From NCBI RefSeq assembly GCF_020438995.1, contig NZ_JAGQTN010000015.1, forward strand, positions 1-64,000: a DNA stretch of 64,000 nucleotides, given 5' to 3'. The DNA comes from Gordonia sp. (in: high G+C Gram-positive bacteria). Its GTDB lineage: Bacteria; Actinomycetota; Actinomycetes; Mycobacteriales; Mycobacteriaceae. Positions 10,464-19,285 of the stretch are shown piece after piece; position 1 is the stretch's first letter, and each line of letters starts with the position of its first letter. The position numbers were made by a program, and so were the translations under genes. A model generated the notes under the pieces. The model ran no database searches. It was not told the DNA's origin and saw only the letters and a list, made by a program, of their open reading frames with translations.

Positions 10464-11191
10464 GCACACAACCGAAAACCTGGATCATCACCGGCGGCTC
10501 CCGCGGGATCGGTCGGGCCGTGGTCGAGCGGGTGATCGCCCGTGGTGATCGTGTGGTGTCGCTCTCACGCGGTGTCAGTAGTCTCGAGTTCAGCCGGCCC
10601 CGTCAGGTCATGGAGATCAAAACCGATGTCACCGAAGGTGATTCGGTTGCTCGCGCGATCCGGGCCGTCGCCGAGGAATACGGCTCCGTATACGCCTTGG
10701 TGAATGTGGCCGGGGTGCACCGGGGTGGGCGGGTCACCGACCTGAGCCGCGTGGATTGGGATTTGGTGTTGCGCACAAATCTCACCGGCGCTTTCGAGAC
10801 CTCGCGCGCGACGGTACCGATCCTCGAACCCGGCGGTGCGATCGTCAATGTGGGTGCGGTGGTGGGTTTTCGCGGATTTCCCGGCGACGTCGCCTATGGT
10901 TCGGCCAAGGCGGGTCTGTCAGGAATGACGCAGGTGCTCGCTGCCGAACTCGCCCCGCGGAACATCCGCGTAAACCTGGTCGTACCCGGTTTCGTGGATA
11001 CCGACATGACCTCGACCCTCTCGGGCCGGGCACGGGAGAAGATCATCGCGTCGATCCCGGCCGGCCGGATCGGCGAGGCCTCCGAGATCGCGCAGGTCAT
11101 CGTCGATGTCGCCGGTGCCACTTACATGTACGGCGCCACCGTGCCCGTCGACGGTGGGCTGCTCAACTCGTTCATCGGTCCGGGCCGCTGA
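10460..11191 (+). CDS. Short-chain dehydrogenase/reductase with Ser-to-Ala change at catalytic site
   Basis: A 243-residue classical SDR: GGSRGIGR cofactor loop near residue 12, VNVAGVH, YGSAK active-site Tyr/Lys, and the NLVVPGFVDTDM C-terminal loop. The residue 13 places before the catalytic Tyr, normally Ser, is Ala (VNVGAVVG in place of a usual VNISSVAG). The enzyme may therefore have altered chemistry or be a weak oxidoreductase. It is coupled to the upstream hydrolase (ATGA overlap). Confidence 0.88.
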   Translation: MSTQPKTWIITGGSRGIGRAVVERVIARGDRVVSLSRGVSSLEFSRPRQVMEIKTDVTEGDSVARAIRAVAEEYGSVYALVNVAGVHRGGRVTDLSRVDWDLVLRTNLTGAFETSRATVPILEPGGAIVNVGAVVGFRGFPGDVAYGSAKAGLSGMTQVLAAELAPRNIRVNLVVPGFVDTDMTSTLSGRAREKIIASIPAGRIGEASEIAQVIVDVAGATYMYGATVPVDGGLLNSFIGPGR

Positions 11192-11253
11192 ATCGCTTGT
11201 GGCAACCTCCAACAGCGGTCGGGTGAGTCAGGTGACCTGGAACATATCAACCC

Positions 11254-11269
11254 ATACCGTCGATGGTAT
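11254..11269. promoter_or_regulatory. Short dyad ahead of small ORF
   Basis: ATACC (11254-11258) and GGTAT (11265-11269) make a small inverted repeat 28 bases upstream of the small ORF at 11298. It is a possible regulator site; evidence is limited to the symmetry. Confidence 0.25.
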
Positions 11270-11297
11270 CGACCCGAAGACAGTACAGGAGTTCCCA

Positions 11298-11402
11298 ATG
11301 GCAACAACAAATATCGAATCCTACTCTCGAACAACAGAACACGGCGAGACGATCAAAGAGTATCTCGACACCGAACACACCCGCGCGATCTTCCTGGGCT
11401 GA
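11298..11402 (+). CDS. Small ORF of 34 residues upstream of LLM gene
   Basis: An ATG with AGGAG at ideal spacing opens a 34-codon frame rich in Thr, Glu and charged residues, ending AIFLG. It is 65 bases upstream of the LLM gene at 11468 and in the same direction. Composition is less GC-biased at third positions than neighbouring genes. It could be a leader peptide, a small partner protein, or a chance frame. I recognise no family; it is not a mycofactocin-type precursor because the terminal IDGMCGVY-like motif is absent. Confidence 0.45.
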   Translation: MATTNIESYSRTTEHGETIKEYLDTEHTRAIFLG

Positions 11403-11467
11403 GACCGGCAACTATCCGAACAATCACCACCACAACAACTCTCGGACCGAGAGGTAAGGAGATAACC

Positions 11468-12559
11468 ATGGACATGGGCGTCCTTCTGGTTTTCCAGAAC
11501 TATCACGAGAATGTCACCGACGAGGAGGTCTTCACTCATGACCTCAAGCTCGGGATCCTGGCCGAGGAGGCCGGATTCGACTCGGTCTGGTCGGCCGAAC
11601 ATCACTTCGATGATTACTCGATGTGCCCCGACAACTTCGCCATCCTCAGTTACCTCGCCGGGAAGACCTCCCGGGTGAAGCTGGGCATCGGTGCGGCGAT
11701 CCTGCCGTGGAACAGTCCGCTGCGAGTGGTCGAAAAGGCCATCATGCTCGACCAGATCTCCGGTGGCCGTACCCTTCTCGGACTGGGACGCGGCCTGGCC
11801 AAGATGGAATACGAGACCTTCGGTATCCCGATGGAAGAGGCCCGCGACCGCTTCAACGAGGCCGCACCGATGGTGATGTCCGGTGTGCAGTCGGGCATCG
11901 TCGAGGGCGACGGCCCGATGTATCCGCAGAAGCGCGCGGTCTGCCGTCCCGCACCCAGTGCGGGTGTGAGCTGGGAGGGAAGGCTCTTCGGCGCCGCGAT
12001 GTCGCCGGACACCGTCCCGATCATCGCCCAGATGGGGCTACAGATGATGACGTTCATGCAGTTCCCCTTCGAGAAGCATGCCGAGATCATCAACACCTGG
12101 AAGCAGCACTTCCGGGATGCGCACCATACTGAGCCCGGACCGCCGGTCATCCAGGACTTCGTGATCTGTCACGAGGACGAGGAAGAGGCCCGCCGCCTGG
12201 CCTATGCGCACATCAACCGGTACTTTCTGTCGGTCATCAAGCATTACGACTTCGCCGGCAAGCACTGGCGCGAGACCAAGGGCTACGAGACCTACCAGGC
12301 CGGGGCCGACATGATCCGGGAGGCCGGCATGGAAGCGGCCGCCGACGCCTATGTCGAGGCCAACATCTACGGCACCCCGCAGCAGATCATCGAGAAGTAC
12401 GCCTACCGCCACGAGATGATCGGCGACTTCCTCCCGAACGCCGCATTCTCCTTCGGTGGCCTGCCGCTGGCCGAGGCGGAGAAGAGCCTGAAACTGTTCG
12501 GCGAGAAGGTGATCCCGGAAGTACACAAGATGACGGACAAGGTGCCCGCCGAGGTCTGA
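11468..12559 (+). CDS. LLM-class flavin-dependent monooxygenase
   Basis: A 363-residue luciferase-like protein preceded by AAGGAGATAACC, a very good ribosome site. Family segments are DSVWSAEHHFDDYSMCPD, LGIGAAILPWNSPLRV, and SGGRTLLGLGRG. The EEAGFDSVWSAEHHF and ILPWNSP patterns resemble alkanal or limonene-type FMNH2-dependent monooxygenases. Such enzymes need a separate flavin reductase; one lies at the window start. RibBA follows immediately, which supports a high local demand for flavin. The substrate is unknown. Confidence 0.87.
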   Translation: MDMGVLLVFQNYHENVTDEEVFTHDLKLGILAEEAGFDSVWSAEHHFDDYSMCPDNFAILSYLAGKTSRVKLGIGAAILPWNSPLRVVEKAIMLDQISGGRTLLGLGRGLAKMEYETFGIPMEEARDRFNEAAPMVMSGVQSGIVEGDGPMYPQKRAVCRPAPSAGVSWEGRLFGAAMSPDTVPIIAQMGLQMMTFMQFPFEKHAEIINTWKQHFRDAHHTEPGPPVIQDFVICHEDEEEARRLAYAHINRYFLSVIKHYDFAGKHWRETKGYETYQAGADMIREAGMEAAADAYVEANIYGTPQQIIEKYAYRHEMIGDFLPNAAFSFGGLPLAEAEKSLKLFGEKVIPEVHKMTDKVPAEV

Positions 12560-12589
12560 TCGCCCGGCAGGCACGAAAGGCCGGAGATC

Positions 12590-12620
12590 GATCGGGGTGC
12601 CGGCCGTCGGCACCCCGATC
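12590..12620. terminator. Hairpin between LLM gene and ribBA
   Basis: GATCGGGGTGCCG (12590-12602) pairs perfectly with CGGCACCCCGATC (12608-12620) around a 5-nt loop. No T-tract follows, so it may be a weak terminator or attenuator that tunes ribBA expression. It does not resemble the FMN riboswitch consensus. Confidence 0.55.
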
Positions 12621-12670
12621 GTCAACCGGCGACACCGTCGAAACCCCCCACCGGACACGAAGAAGGCGAC

Positions 12671-13942
12671 ATGAGCGAGAACACCACAACGATGACAGTG
12701 CCGTACGTTCAGGCCGTCGACGACGCGGTGGCGGCCATTGCCGCCGGCGGCTTCGCCGTCGTCATCGACGATGCCGACCGCGAGAACGAGGGCGACCTCA
12801 TCGGCGCGGCCGGCCTGATGGACAGCGAACAGCTGGCGTTCATGGTCCGCCACACCACCGGCATCATCTGTGCCCCGATGACCGCCGACCGTGCGGCAGC
12901 GCTCGACCTGCCGCAGATGGTCGAGCACAACACCGACAGCCACGGCACCGCGTTCACCGTCACTGTCGACCACCGCGACGTGAGCACCGGGGTGTCGGCC
13001 GTCGACCGCACACTGACCCTGCGTGCGCTGGCCGATCCGTCGACCAGGCGGGCCGACCTGCGCCGACCGGGCCATGTGTTTCCGCTGCGTGCCCGCGAGG
13101 GCGGTGTGCTCACCCGCGCCGGACACACCGAGGCGGCCGTCGACCTGGTGCGGCTCGCCGGAGCCGGTGAGGTGGGCGTGATCAGTGAGATAGTCGCCGA
13201 CGACGGATCGATGCGCAGCGGCCGGGATCTCCTTGATTGGGCCGGTGCACATGGTCTTCCGGTGCTGCGGATCGCCGATCTCATGCGCTATCGAGGTACC
13301 TCCGAATCAGTGGTCCAGCGAGTTGCCGAGGCAAGCATGCCTACCGAGTTCGGGCATTTCGACGCCGTTGTCTACCGGAGCGGCGTCGACGGCATCGAAC
13401 ACCTCGCGCTGGTCCTCGGTGATGTGGCAGCCGCCGGGCGCGGCCGTGACGGTGCCCTGGTGCGGGTGCACAGCGAATGCCTCACTGGCGACATCATCGG
13501 ATCGTTGCGCTGCGACTGCGGCTATCAGCTCGAACAGGCGTTGCGTGCGGTCGCCGATGAAGGCTGCGGCGTAGTGGTCTACCTCCGTGGGCACGAGGGC
13601 CGCGGCATCGGGCTGGCCCACAAGATCCGTGCCTACGCCCTGCAAGAAGACGGGCTGGACACCGTCGACGCCAACACCGCCCTCGGGCAGCCGGTCGATT
13701 CGCGCAGCTACGGCGTTGGGGCGGCGATCCTCGCCGATCTGGGTGTCCGGCGGTTGCGGCTGATCACCAACAACCCGGCGAAGTTCGGCGGTCTTGACGG
13801 CTACGAACTCGACATCGTCGGACGGGTGGGACTGCCGTCGAAGGTCACGCCGTACAACGTGCGGTATCTGCGCACCAAGCGCGACCGGATGGGGCACCTT
13901 CTCGCCGACGATCCGGAGATCAGCCCGGCGTGCGAGGGTTGA
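12671..13942 (+). CDS. ribBA: Bifunctional RibBA: DHBP synthase / GTP cyclohydrolase II
   Basis: A 423-residue two-domain riboflavin enzyme. The N-terminal half has DDADRENEGDLI (metal and substrate site of 3,4-dihydroxy-2-butanone-4-phosphate synthase) and HGTAFTVTVDH. The C-terminal half has VRVHSECLTGDIIGSLRCDC with three Zn-binding Cys, then LRGHEGRGIGLAHK and the ITNNPAKFGGL GTP-site loop. Both domains look complete. No ribC, ribH or ribD is beside it, so it is a stand-alone copy set in a flavin-enzyme cluster, probably to boost FMN/FAD supply (inference). Confidence 0.93.
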   Translation: MSENTTTMTVPYVQAVDDAVAAIAAGGFAVVIDDADRENEGDLIGAAGLMDSEQLAFMVRHTTGIICAPMTADRAAALDLPQMVEHNTDSHGTAFTVTVDHRDVSTGVSAVDRTLTLRALADPSTRRADLRRPGHVFPLRAREGGVLTRAGHTEAAVDLVRLAGAGEVGVISEIVADDGSMRSGRDLLDWAGAHGLPVLRIADLMRYRGTSESVVQRVAEASMPTEFGHFDAVVYRSGVDGIEHLALVLGDVAAAGRGRDGALVRVHSECLTGDIIGSLRCDCGYQLEQALRAVADEGCGVVVYLRGHEGRGIGLAHKIRAYALQEDGLDTVDANTALGQPVDSRSYGVGAAILADLGVRRLRLITNNPAKFGGLDGYELDIVGRVGLPSKVTPYNVRYLRTKRDRMGHLLADDPEISPACEG

Positions 13943-14001
13943 CATACCGCGCATGTGGCGAATGTGATGGTTGACGTACCTGCTCGGGGACCGACGAGAG
14001 G

Positions 14002-15867
14002 ATGGCGCACAGTGAACGCCGGTCAACGATGACCGCCACAGTGCCGGGCACGGCAGAACCGGCTGACGACCCCGCACCCACCAGGGAACGCGAGGTGATC
14101 AGCGCTTTCGCCGAGATCACCCGGGAAGCGATCACCGACACCCGCCTGGAAGACCTGCTCACCCTGGTCGGGCGACAGCTGTGCCAACTGCTGGGCGTGA
14201 CCCGATGCTCTGTCTACCTGCGCCACGGCAGCGGCCGCTACCGCGGGGCGGCCGGGTATTGCCAGGACGCCGGCAACATCACCGAGGACGTCCGGCGCCA
14301 GGAATCGGGCTTCGACGGTGACCGGTTCAGCCAGGAAGTCATCACTACCCGGGGTCCGGTCGTGTTGCACGACGCCCTCAACGATCCACGCCCGCACCAC
14401 CGCACCATGACGCGCTGGGATGTGCGGGCGATGCTGGGGGTTCCGCTGGTCTTCGACGACGAGGTGATCGGACTCATCTTCGTCGACTGCCGCGGCCGCG
14501 AACACGATTTCACCCCCGGCGACATCGAGGTGGCGATGCTGTTCGCCCGGTTGTCGGCACTGTTCATCAGCCAGGCCATGCTCAACAACCGGCTGCGCCG
14601 GCAGGCCGCCGAGATCGCCCGTAAGAACGCCGCCCTGGCCTTCCTGGAGGATGTGCACGCCAAACTCACCGGAGCTGTACTGGAAGGCGCCGACCTGCGC
14701 CGGGTGGTGCGTCTGCTCAGCGACCTCTCGGCCAAGCCTGTGGTTCTCTACAACGACGACTTCGACGTGCTCGCATGGGCGGCGCCCGCGGCGCTCAAGC
14801 TCACCGAAGCCCCGGTCATCAGCGCCAAGGTCCGCGCCACCGCCTCGGTCCGGGACACCCTGGCCGCACTCGCCGCAGGCAAGCCCTCGGCGGTGGTTCC
14901 GGCGCAATTGGCGGTCGGCCTGGGACGGCGGCATCTCATGTGCCGCATGATGATCGAGGGCAAACCCGCCGGATTCCTCGGGATCGTGGAGGTGGGCCGC
15001 ACCCTGGAGGCCATCGACGCGAATATCGCCGAGCGAGGCGCGAATGTGCTTGCCCTGCAGATTCTCTCCGAGCAACGACAGATCGAGAGCGAGGGACAGG
15101 CCCGCGACGACTACCTCTCCGATCTCCTGCGCAAGGGCCGCGACCAGGAGCATCTGGTGCGCCGCGGACCGCAGTTCGGGATCGATCTGTCCCAGCCGCA
15201 CGCACTGGTGCGGCTGACATTGCACGAGAACCATCCCGCCCTCACCGCGTCGGCGATTCAGGCGCTGGTGACGCGAACCTTTGCGGCGGTCATGGGGATC
15301 TCGCCACCGCCCGCGGTGCGGCTGCCGGGAACGGTCGTCGTCATGGTCCGCCTCGGGAAGGACGACCCGGCCGCGCTGGCGGACCTGCGTACCGACGTCA
15401 TCGAGGTCACCCACCGGCTCGACGGCACACTGAGTCTGGGCGCCACCATCATCTCCGGAATCTGCCGCAACCCTGCCGACTTCGCCCACGCCCACCGCGA
15501 GCTGCGCGAAATGGGTTCGGTGGCAAAGTCGTTCGATTGGCAGGAACGGGCACTACTGCTCGACGACCTGGGCATCTTCCGGGTGGTGGTGAGCAGCGGC
15601 CACGTGCGGGAGGCGGTGCACTTCGCACATTCCCACGTCGAGGCGGTGCGCAAGGCCGACGACGGTACCTTGCTCCGGACCTGGCGGGCGTTCGTCGGGG
15701 CCGACGGCAAGGTGCAGGCCACCGCGCACGCCCTGCAGGTGCACGAGAACACGATCCGGTACCGCCTCGGCAGGATCCGGGAGATCTGTCATACCGACCC
15801 CACCTCGCTGGACAGTCTGCTGTCGGCCCGCCTCGCCTTCCAGGTCCTCGAACTCGCCGGCGAGTAG
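14002..15867 (+). CDS. GAF-domain PucR/CdaR-type transcriptional regulator
   Basis: A 621-residue regulator. Residues about 30-190 form a GAF sensor domain (RLEDLLTLVGRQLCQLLGV, then RAMLGVPLVFDDEVIGLI). The middle is a GGDEF-like/CdaR segment, and the C-terminus has the PucR helix-turn-helix (ATAHALQVHENTIRYRLGRI). It sits between the monooxygenase/ribBA genes and the kinase/acyl-CoA dehydrogenase genes, all in the same direction, and is the likely pathway activator. An alternative start at 14029 is possible; the GAGAGG ahead of 14002 is unusually close. Confidence 0.87.
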   Translation: MAHSERRSTMTATVPGTAEPADDPAPTREREVISAFAEITREAITDTRLEDLLTLVGRQLCQLLGVTRCSVYLRHGSGRYRGAAGYCQDAGNITEDVRRQESGFDGDRFSQEVITTRGPVVLHDALNDPRPHHRTMTRWDVRAMLGVPLVFDDEVIGLIFVDCRGREHDFTPGDIEVAMLFARLSALFISQAMLNNRLRRQAAEIARKNAALAFLEDVHAKLTGAVLEGADLRRVVRLLSDLSAKPVVLYNDDFDVLAWAAPAALKLTEAPVISAKVRATASVRDTLAALAAGKPSAVVPAQLAVGLGRRHLMCRMMIEGKPAGFLGIVEVGRTLEAIDANIAERGANVLALQILSEQRQIESEGQARDDYLSDLLRKGRDQEHLVRRGPQFGIDLSQPHALVRLTLHENHPALTASAIQALVTRTFAAVMGISPPPAVRLPGTVVVMVRLGKDDPAALADLRTDVIEVTHRLDGTLSLGATIISGICRNPADFAHAHRELREMGSVAKSFDWQERALLLDDLGIFRVVVSSGHVREAVHFAHSHVEAVRKADDGTLLRTWRAFVGADGKVQATAHALQVHENTIRYRLGRIREICHTDPTSLDSLLSARLAFQVLELAGE

Positions 15868-15948
15868 GGCCACGGCACTTGTGGTTTCCTCCAAGGGCCA
15901 CGGTCCGGAGGGGTTCTGAAGATCTGGAGCCCGGCATACGTTGACCTC

Positions 15949-17022
15949 ATGTCACCGCAGCCGGCCAGCGCTCCCGATACCCCAGTCGGCACCGCCCCGA
16001 TCGAGACCGGCGCACTCGGGGATTGGATGGACGGCCAGGACCTTCCGGGCGGCGCGATCACCGGGCTGCGGCCGATCGGCGGGGGCACCCAGAACATCAT
16101 GGTGCGGTTCGAGCGTGGCGGTGTGTCCTATGTCCTCCGGCGCGGCCCCCGCCACCTGCGGCCGAACACCACGACGGTGATCACCCGCGAGATGACGTTG
16201 CTCAGCGCCCTTTCCGGAACAACGGTCCCGCACCCGAGGTTCGTCGCCGGGACCGACGACGAGTCGGTTCTGGGTGCCGTGTTCTATCTGATGGAGCCGG
16301 TGGACGGCTTCAATGCCGCCGAACAACTCGACGCACCGACCGCCGCCACCGCCGAAGGGCGCACCCGGATGGGATACGGACTCGTCGACGCGCTCGCCGA
16401 ACTCGGCGCCGTCGACCACACCCGGATCGGTCTGGGGGACTTCGGTAGACCGGAAGGCTTTCTGCAACGCCAGGTTCCGCGCTGGCTCGCCGAGTTCGAC
16501 CGCTACCGCGGCACCGCCGGCTACCCGGGACCCGAATTCGGAGAGCTCGACCGCGTCGCCGACTGGCTCGAGCGGTATCGGCCCACGGACTCGCGGCCCG
16601 GCATTCTGCACGGCGACTACCACATCGCGAACGTCATGTACCGATACGACAGTCCGGTGGTCGCCGCCATCGTCGACTGGGAGATGGCCACCATCGGTGA
16701 TCCGCTACTGGATCTCGGTGTGCTGTCAGCGATCTGGCCGACGGAACCAGGTGGTGCGGAACTGTACGAGAGCGCGCTCGGTGCCACCGGCGACCTTCCT
16801 CGACGGGCTGCGATGATCGACCGCTACGCCGCGGCCAGCGAGCGTGACTTGTCGGCACTCGACTGGTATACGGTGCTGGCCTGCTTCAAGCTCGGCATCA
16901 TCCTCGAAGGCACCTATGCGCGCTCGTGTGCGGGCAAGGCGCCGCGCGCGGTGGGCGAACGCCTGCGCCGGTACGCCAACGGGCTGTTCGATCGCGCCGA
17001 TCGTGTCATCGCGGGCGAGTGA
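15949..17022 (+). CDS. APH-fold phosphotransferase, candidate 4-hydroxyacyl-CoA kinase
   Basis: A 357-residue aminoglycoside-phosphotransferase-fold kinase. HGDYHIANVMY is the catalytic loop (Asp base, Asn metal ligand), and IVDWEMATIGDPLLDLG holds the metal-binding Asp. The N-lobe has IGGGTQNIMVRFE. It is followed 55 bp later by an acyl-CoA dehydrogenase ending in the DGPDEVH signature. The same pair is fused in animal ACAD10/11 and neighbouring in the Pseudomonas levulinate cluster (LvaA/LvaC), where the kinase phosphorylates 4-hydroxyacyl-CoA. That function is inferred here from context, not from residues alone. Antibiotic resistance is unlikely. Confidence 0.85.
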   Translation: MSPQPASAPDTPVGTAPIETGALGDWMDGQDLPGGAITGLRPIGGGTQNIMVRFERGGVSYVLRRGPRHLRPNTTTVITREMTLLSALSGTTVPHPRFVAGTDDESVLGAVFYLMEPVDGFNAAEQLDAPTAATAEGRTRMGYGLVDALAELGAVDHTRIGLGDFGRPEGFLQRQVPRWLAEFDRYRGTAGYPGPEFGELDRVADWLERYRPTDSRPGILHGDYHIANVMYRYDSPVVAAIVDWEMATIGDPLLDLGVLSAIWPTEPGGAELYESALGATGDLPRRAAMIDRYAAASERDLSALDWYTVLACFKLGIILEGTYARSCAGKAPRAVGERLRRYANGLFDRADRVIAGE

Positions 17023-17077
17023 ATACTGCGCCGCATCAATAGATTTCGCACCGAGCTGAACGGAGTTATCGACAACT

Positions 17078-18364
17078 ATGAGCTGGGACTTCTCCACCGA
17101 ACCGGAATTCCAGAAGAAGCTTGACTGGGCACGCGATTTCATGCGCGCCGAGGTCATGCCACTGGAAACCCTCGAACTGGACTGGCCGACACTGCTGCGG
17201 GTCATCGAGCCGCTCAAGAAACAGGTCAAAGAACAGGAACTGTGGGCCGCCCATCTTGACCCCGACCTCGGCGGCCAGGGCTACGGCCAGGTGAAAATGG
17301 GTCTGTTGCAGGAGATTCTGGGTGCCAGTCCGCTCGGCACGCTGGTCTTCGGCTGCCAGGCACCCGATTCGGGTAACGCCGAGATCCTGGCCGCCGTCGG
17401 CACACCGGAACAGAAGCGGAAGTGGCTGGAGCCCTTGCTGTCCGGACAGATGTACTCATCGTTCGCGCTGACCGAGCCGGACAATGCCGGCGCCGACCCC
17501 ACCAACCTGACCACGACTGCCGTCCGGGACGGTGACGAGTGGATCCTCAACGGCGACAAGTGGTTCATCTCCAACGCCGCCACCGCCGACTTCATCATCG
17601 TGGTCGCGGTGACCGACCCGGACGCCGATCGGCATCGCCGGGCATCGCAGTTCATCGTCCCCATCGATGCTCCGGGCCTGACGGTGGTGCGCGACATCGC
17701 ATCGGTGGAGAATCCGAAACCGCGACCGCACAGTTACGGCTCGCACTGCGAGGTCACCCTGCGCGATGTCCGGCTGGGTTCGGATGCGATGCTCGGCGGC
17801 CGTGGCGACGGATTCGTGGTCGCGCAGATCCGGTTGGGGCCGGGCCGGATTCACCACTGCATGCGCTGGATCGGACAGGCAACCCGTGCCTTCGACATGA
17901 TGTGCGAGCGGGCCACCTATCGCAGCGCCCACGGGTCGCTACTCGCCGACAAGCAGACCATCCGGAACTTCATCGCCGACTCGGCCGCCGAGATCCAGGC
18001 GCTGCGACTGATGACCCTGCATGCCGCCTGGCGTATCGACAACGAGGGCACCCGCGAAGCCCGCAAGGACATCGCACTCATCAAGTTCTTCGGTGCCCGC
18101 ATGCTGCACGAGGTGATCGACAGGTCGCTGCAGGTGCACGGTTCGCTGGGCTACAGCTCCGATCTGCCACTGGAGTCGATGTACCGCGCCGCACGCGCGG
18201 CCCGGCTCTACGACGGACCGGACGAGGTCCACCGCGACACCGTCGCCCGCCAATACCTGAAGGCGTACGCACCGCCACCCGGAAACGTTCCCACCGAGCA
18301 CATCCCGTCCCGCCGGACGCAGGCGCTGGAACGTTTCGCCGACCTTCTCGCCGATCAGCCGTAA
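17078..18364 (+). CDS. Acyl-CoA dehydrogenase of the ACAD10/11 (LvaC-like) type
   Basis: A 428-residue ACAD. YSSFALTEPDNAGADPTN is the FAD/substrate signature, the middle domain has WILNGDKWFISNA, and the C-terminal QVHGSLGYSSDLPLESMYR is followed by YDGPDEVHR. The DGPDEVH end is the form I know from ACAD10/11-like proteins instead of the usual YEGTxxI. With the kinase just upstream, it would eliminate phosphate from a 4-phosphoacyl-CoA and allow rehydration to a 3-hydroxyacyl-CoA. It probably belongs to one operon with the kinase and the SDR at 18397. Confidence 0.9.
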   Translation: MSWDFSTEPEFQKKLDWARDFMRAEVMPLETLELDWPTLLRVIEPLKKQVKEQELWAAHLDPDLGGQGYGQVKMGLLQEILGASPLGTLVFGCQAPDSGNAEILAAVGTPEQKRKWLEPLLSGQMYSSFALTEPDNAGADPTNLTTTAVRDGDEWILNGDKWFISNAATADFIIVVAVTDPDADRHRRASQFIVPIDAPGLTVVRDIASVENPKPRPHSYGSHCEVTLRDVRLGSDAMLGGRGDGFVVAQIRLGPGRIHHCMRWIGQATRAFDMMCERATYRSAHGSLLADKQTIRNFIADSAAEIQALRLMTLHAAWRIDNEGTREARKDIALIKFFGARMLHEVIDRSLQVHGSLGYSSDLPLESMYRAARAARLYDGPDEVHRDTVARQYLKAYAPPPGNVPTEHIPSRRTQALERFADLLADQP

Positions 18365-18396
18365 CCCCTGAAAGCCCCTCAATAGTTAGGAACCCC

Positions 18397-19149
18397 ATGT
18401 CACTCAAGGACAAAGTCATCATCGTCACCGGTGCCCACCAGGGCATCGGCCAGGCCACCGCGGTCCGGCTGGCCTCAGAAGGCGCCACGGTCGTCGGCGC
18501 CGACCTGCTCGACTGCAAGGAAACCCTCGGCATCATCGCCGATGCGGGTGGCACCGTGGAGGCCGTACAGCTCGATGTCCGGCAGTCGGGCTCCTGGGCG
18601 GAGGTGGTCGCCGGTGTCATCGACCGTCACGGTCGGGTCGACTGCCTGGCCAATGTCGCCGGCGTGGTGAACATGATCAGCGAGGACAGCGTCGTCGGCC
18701 TCACCGAGGAGGCCTGGGACAACGTGGTGGGCACCGACCTCAAGGGCGTCTGGCTCGGCATGCGGGCGGTGATCCCCACCATGATCGCCAACGGCGGTGG
18801 CCGCATCGTCAACATCTCATCGATGGCGGCACTGCGCGGCCTGCCGAACCTTGCCTCGTACTCCGCGGCCAAGGGCGGAGTTATCGGTCTCACCAGACAG
18901 GCCGCGTTCGAGTACGGCCCGCAGAACATCCTCATCAACGCGATCGCCCCGGGCACGATCGACACCCCGATCCTCGCTGATATCACCGACGAGATGCGGC
19001 AGGCGAATGCCAACGCCCATATCGTGCGGAGACTCGGCCTGCCGAGCGAGATCGCCTCGATGGTCGCCTATCTCATGCGTGAGGGCGACTTCCTCACCGG
19101 CGAGATCTACCCCGTCGACGGGGGGTGGTCGGCCAAGGGCAACTTCTGA
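18397..19149 (+). CDS. Short-chain dehydrogenase/reductase
   Basis: A 250-residue classical SDR with all catalytic elements: TGAHQGIGQ cofactor loop, NVAGVV, NISSMAAL (catalytic Ser), YSAAK (Tyr and Lys), and the C-terminal LTGEIYPVDGGWS. It starts 32 bases after the acyl-CoA dehydrogenase. In LvaA/LvaC-type loci an SDR completes the oxidation of the 3-hydroxyacyl-CoA, so the same step is a reasonable guess here. Confidence 0.9.
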   Translation: MSLKDKVIIVTGAHQGIGQATAVRLASEGATVVGADLLDCKETLGIIADAGGTVEAVQLDVRQSGSWAEVVAGVIDRHGRVDCLANVAGVVNMISEDSVVGLTEEAWDNVVGTDLKGVWLGMRAVIPTMIANGGGRIVNISSMAALRGLPNLASYSAAKGGVIGLTRQAAFEYGPQNILINAIAPGTIDTPILADITDEMRQANANAHIVRRLGLPSEIASMVAYLMREGDFLTGEIYPVDGGWSAKGNF

Positions 19150-19285
19150 CAGTGCGGCGCGCGCGGTGACCCGTTGAATCAGATGGCGTGTGCCGGCCGC
19201 ACCAGTTCCTCTCAGGGCTTATGGTTTCATGACCTTCACCTACCTACCGCACGACGATCATCACCGGACACAGTGAGGTTCATAC

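Noticed and set aside
11298-11402. RiPP precursor (mycofactocin-like)
   Set aside because: No terminal core motif, and no radical SAM or peptide-modifying gene beside it.
12560-12670. FMN riboswitch before ribBA
   Set aside because: The region has a simple hairpin but not the conserved GGGGC...GGTG...ACC...GCGGT elements of the FMN aptamer.
15949-17022. Aminoglycoside resistance gene
   Set aside because: The APH fold is shared by many metabolic kinases; operon context with an ACAD10/11-type dehydrogenase points to acyl-CoA metabolism.
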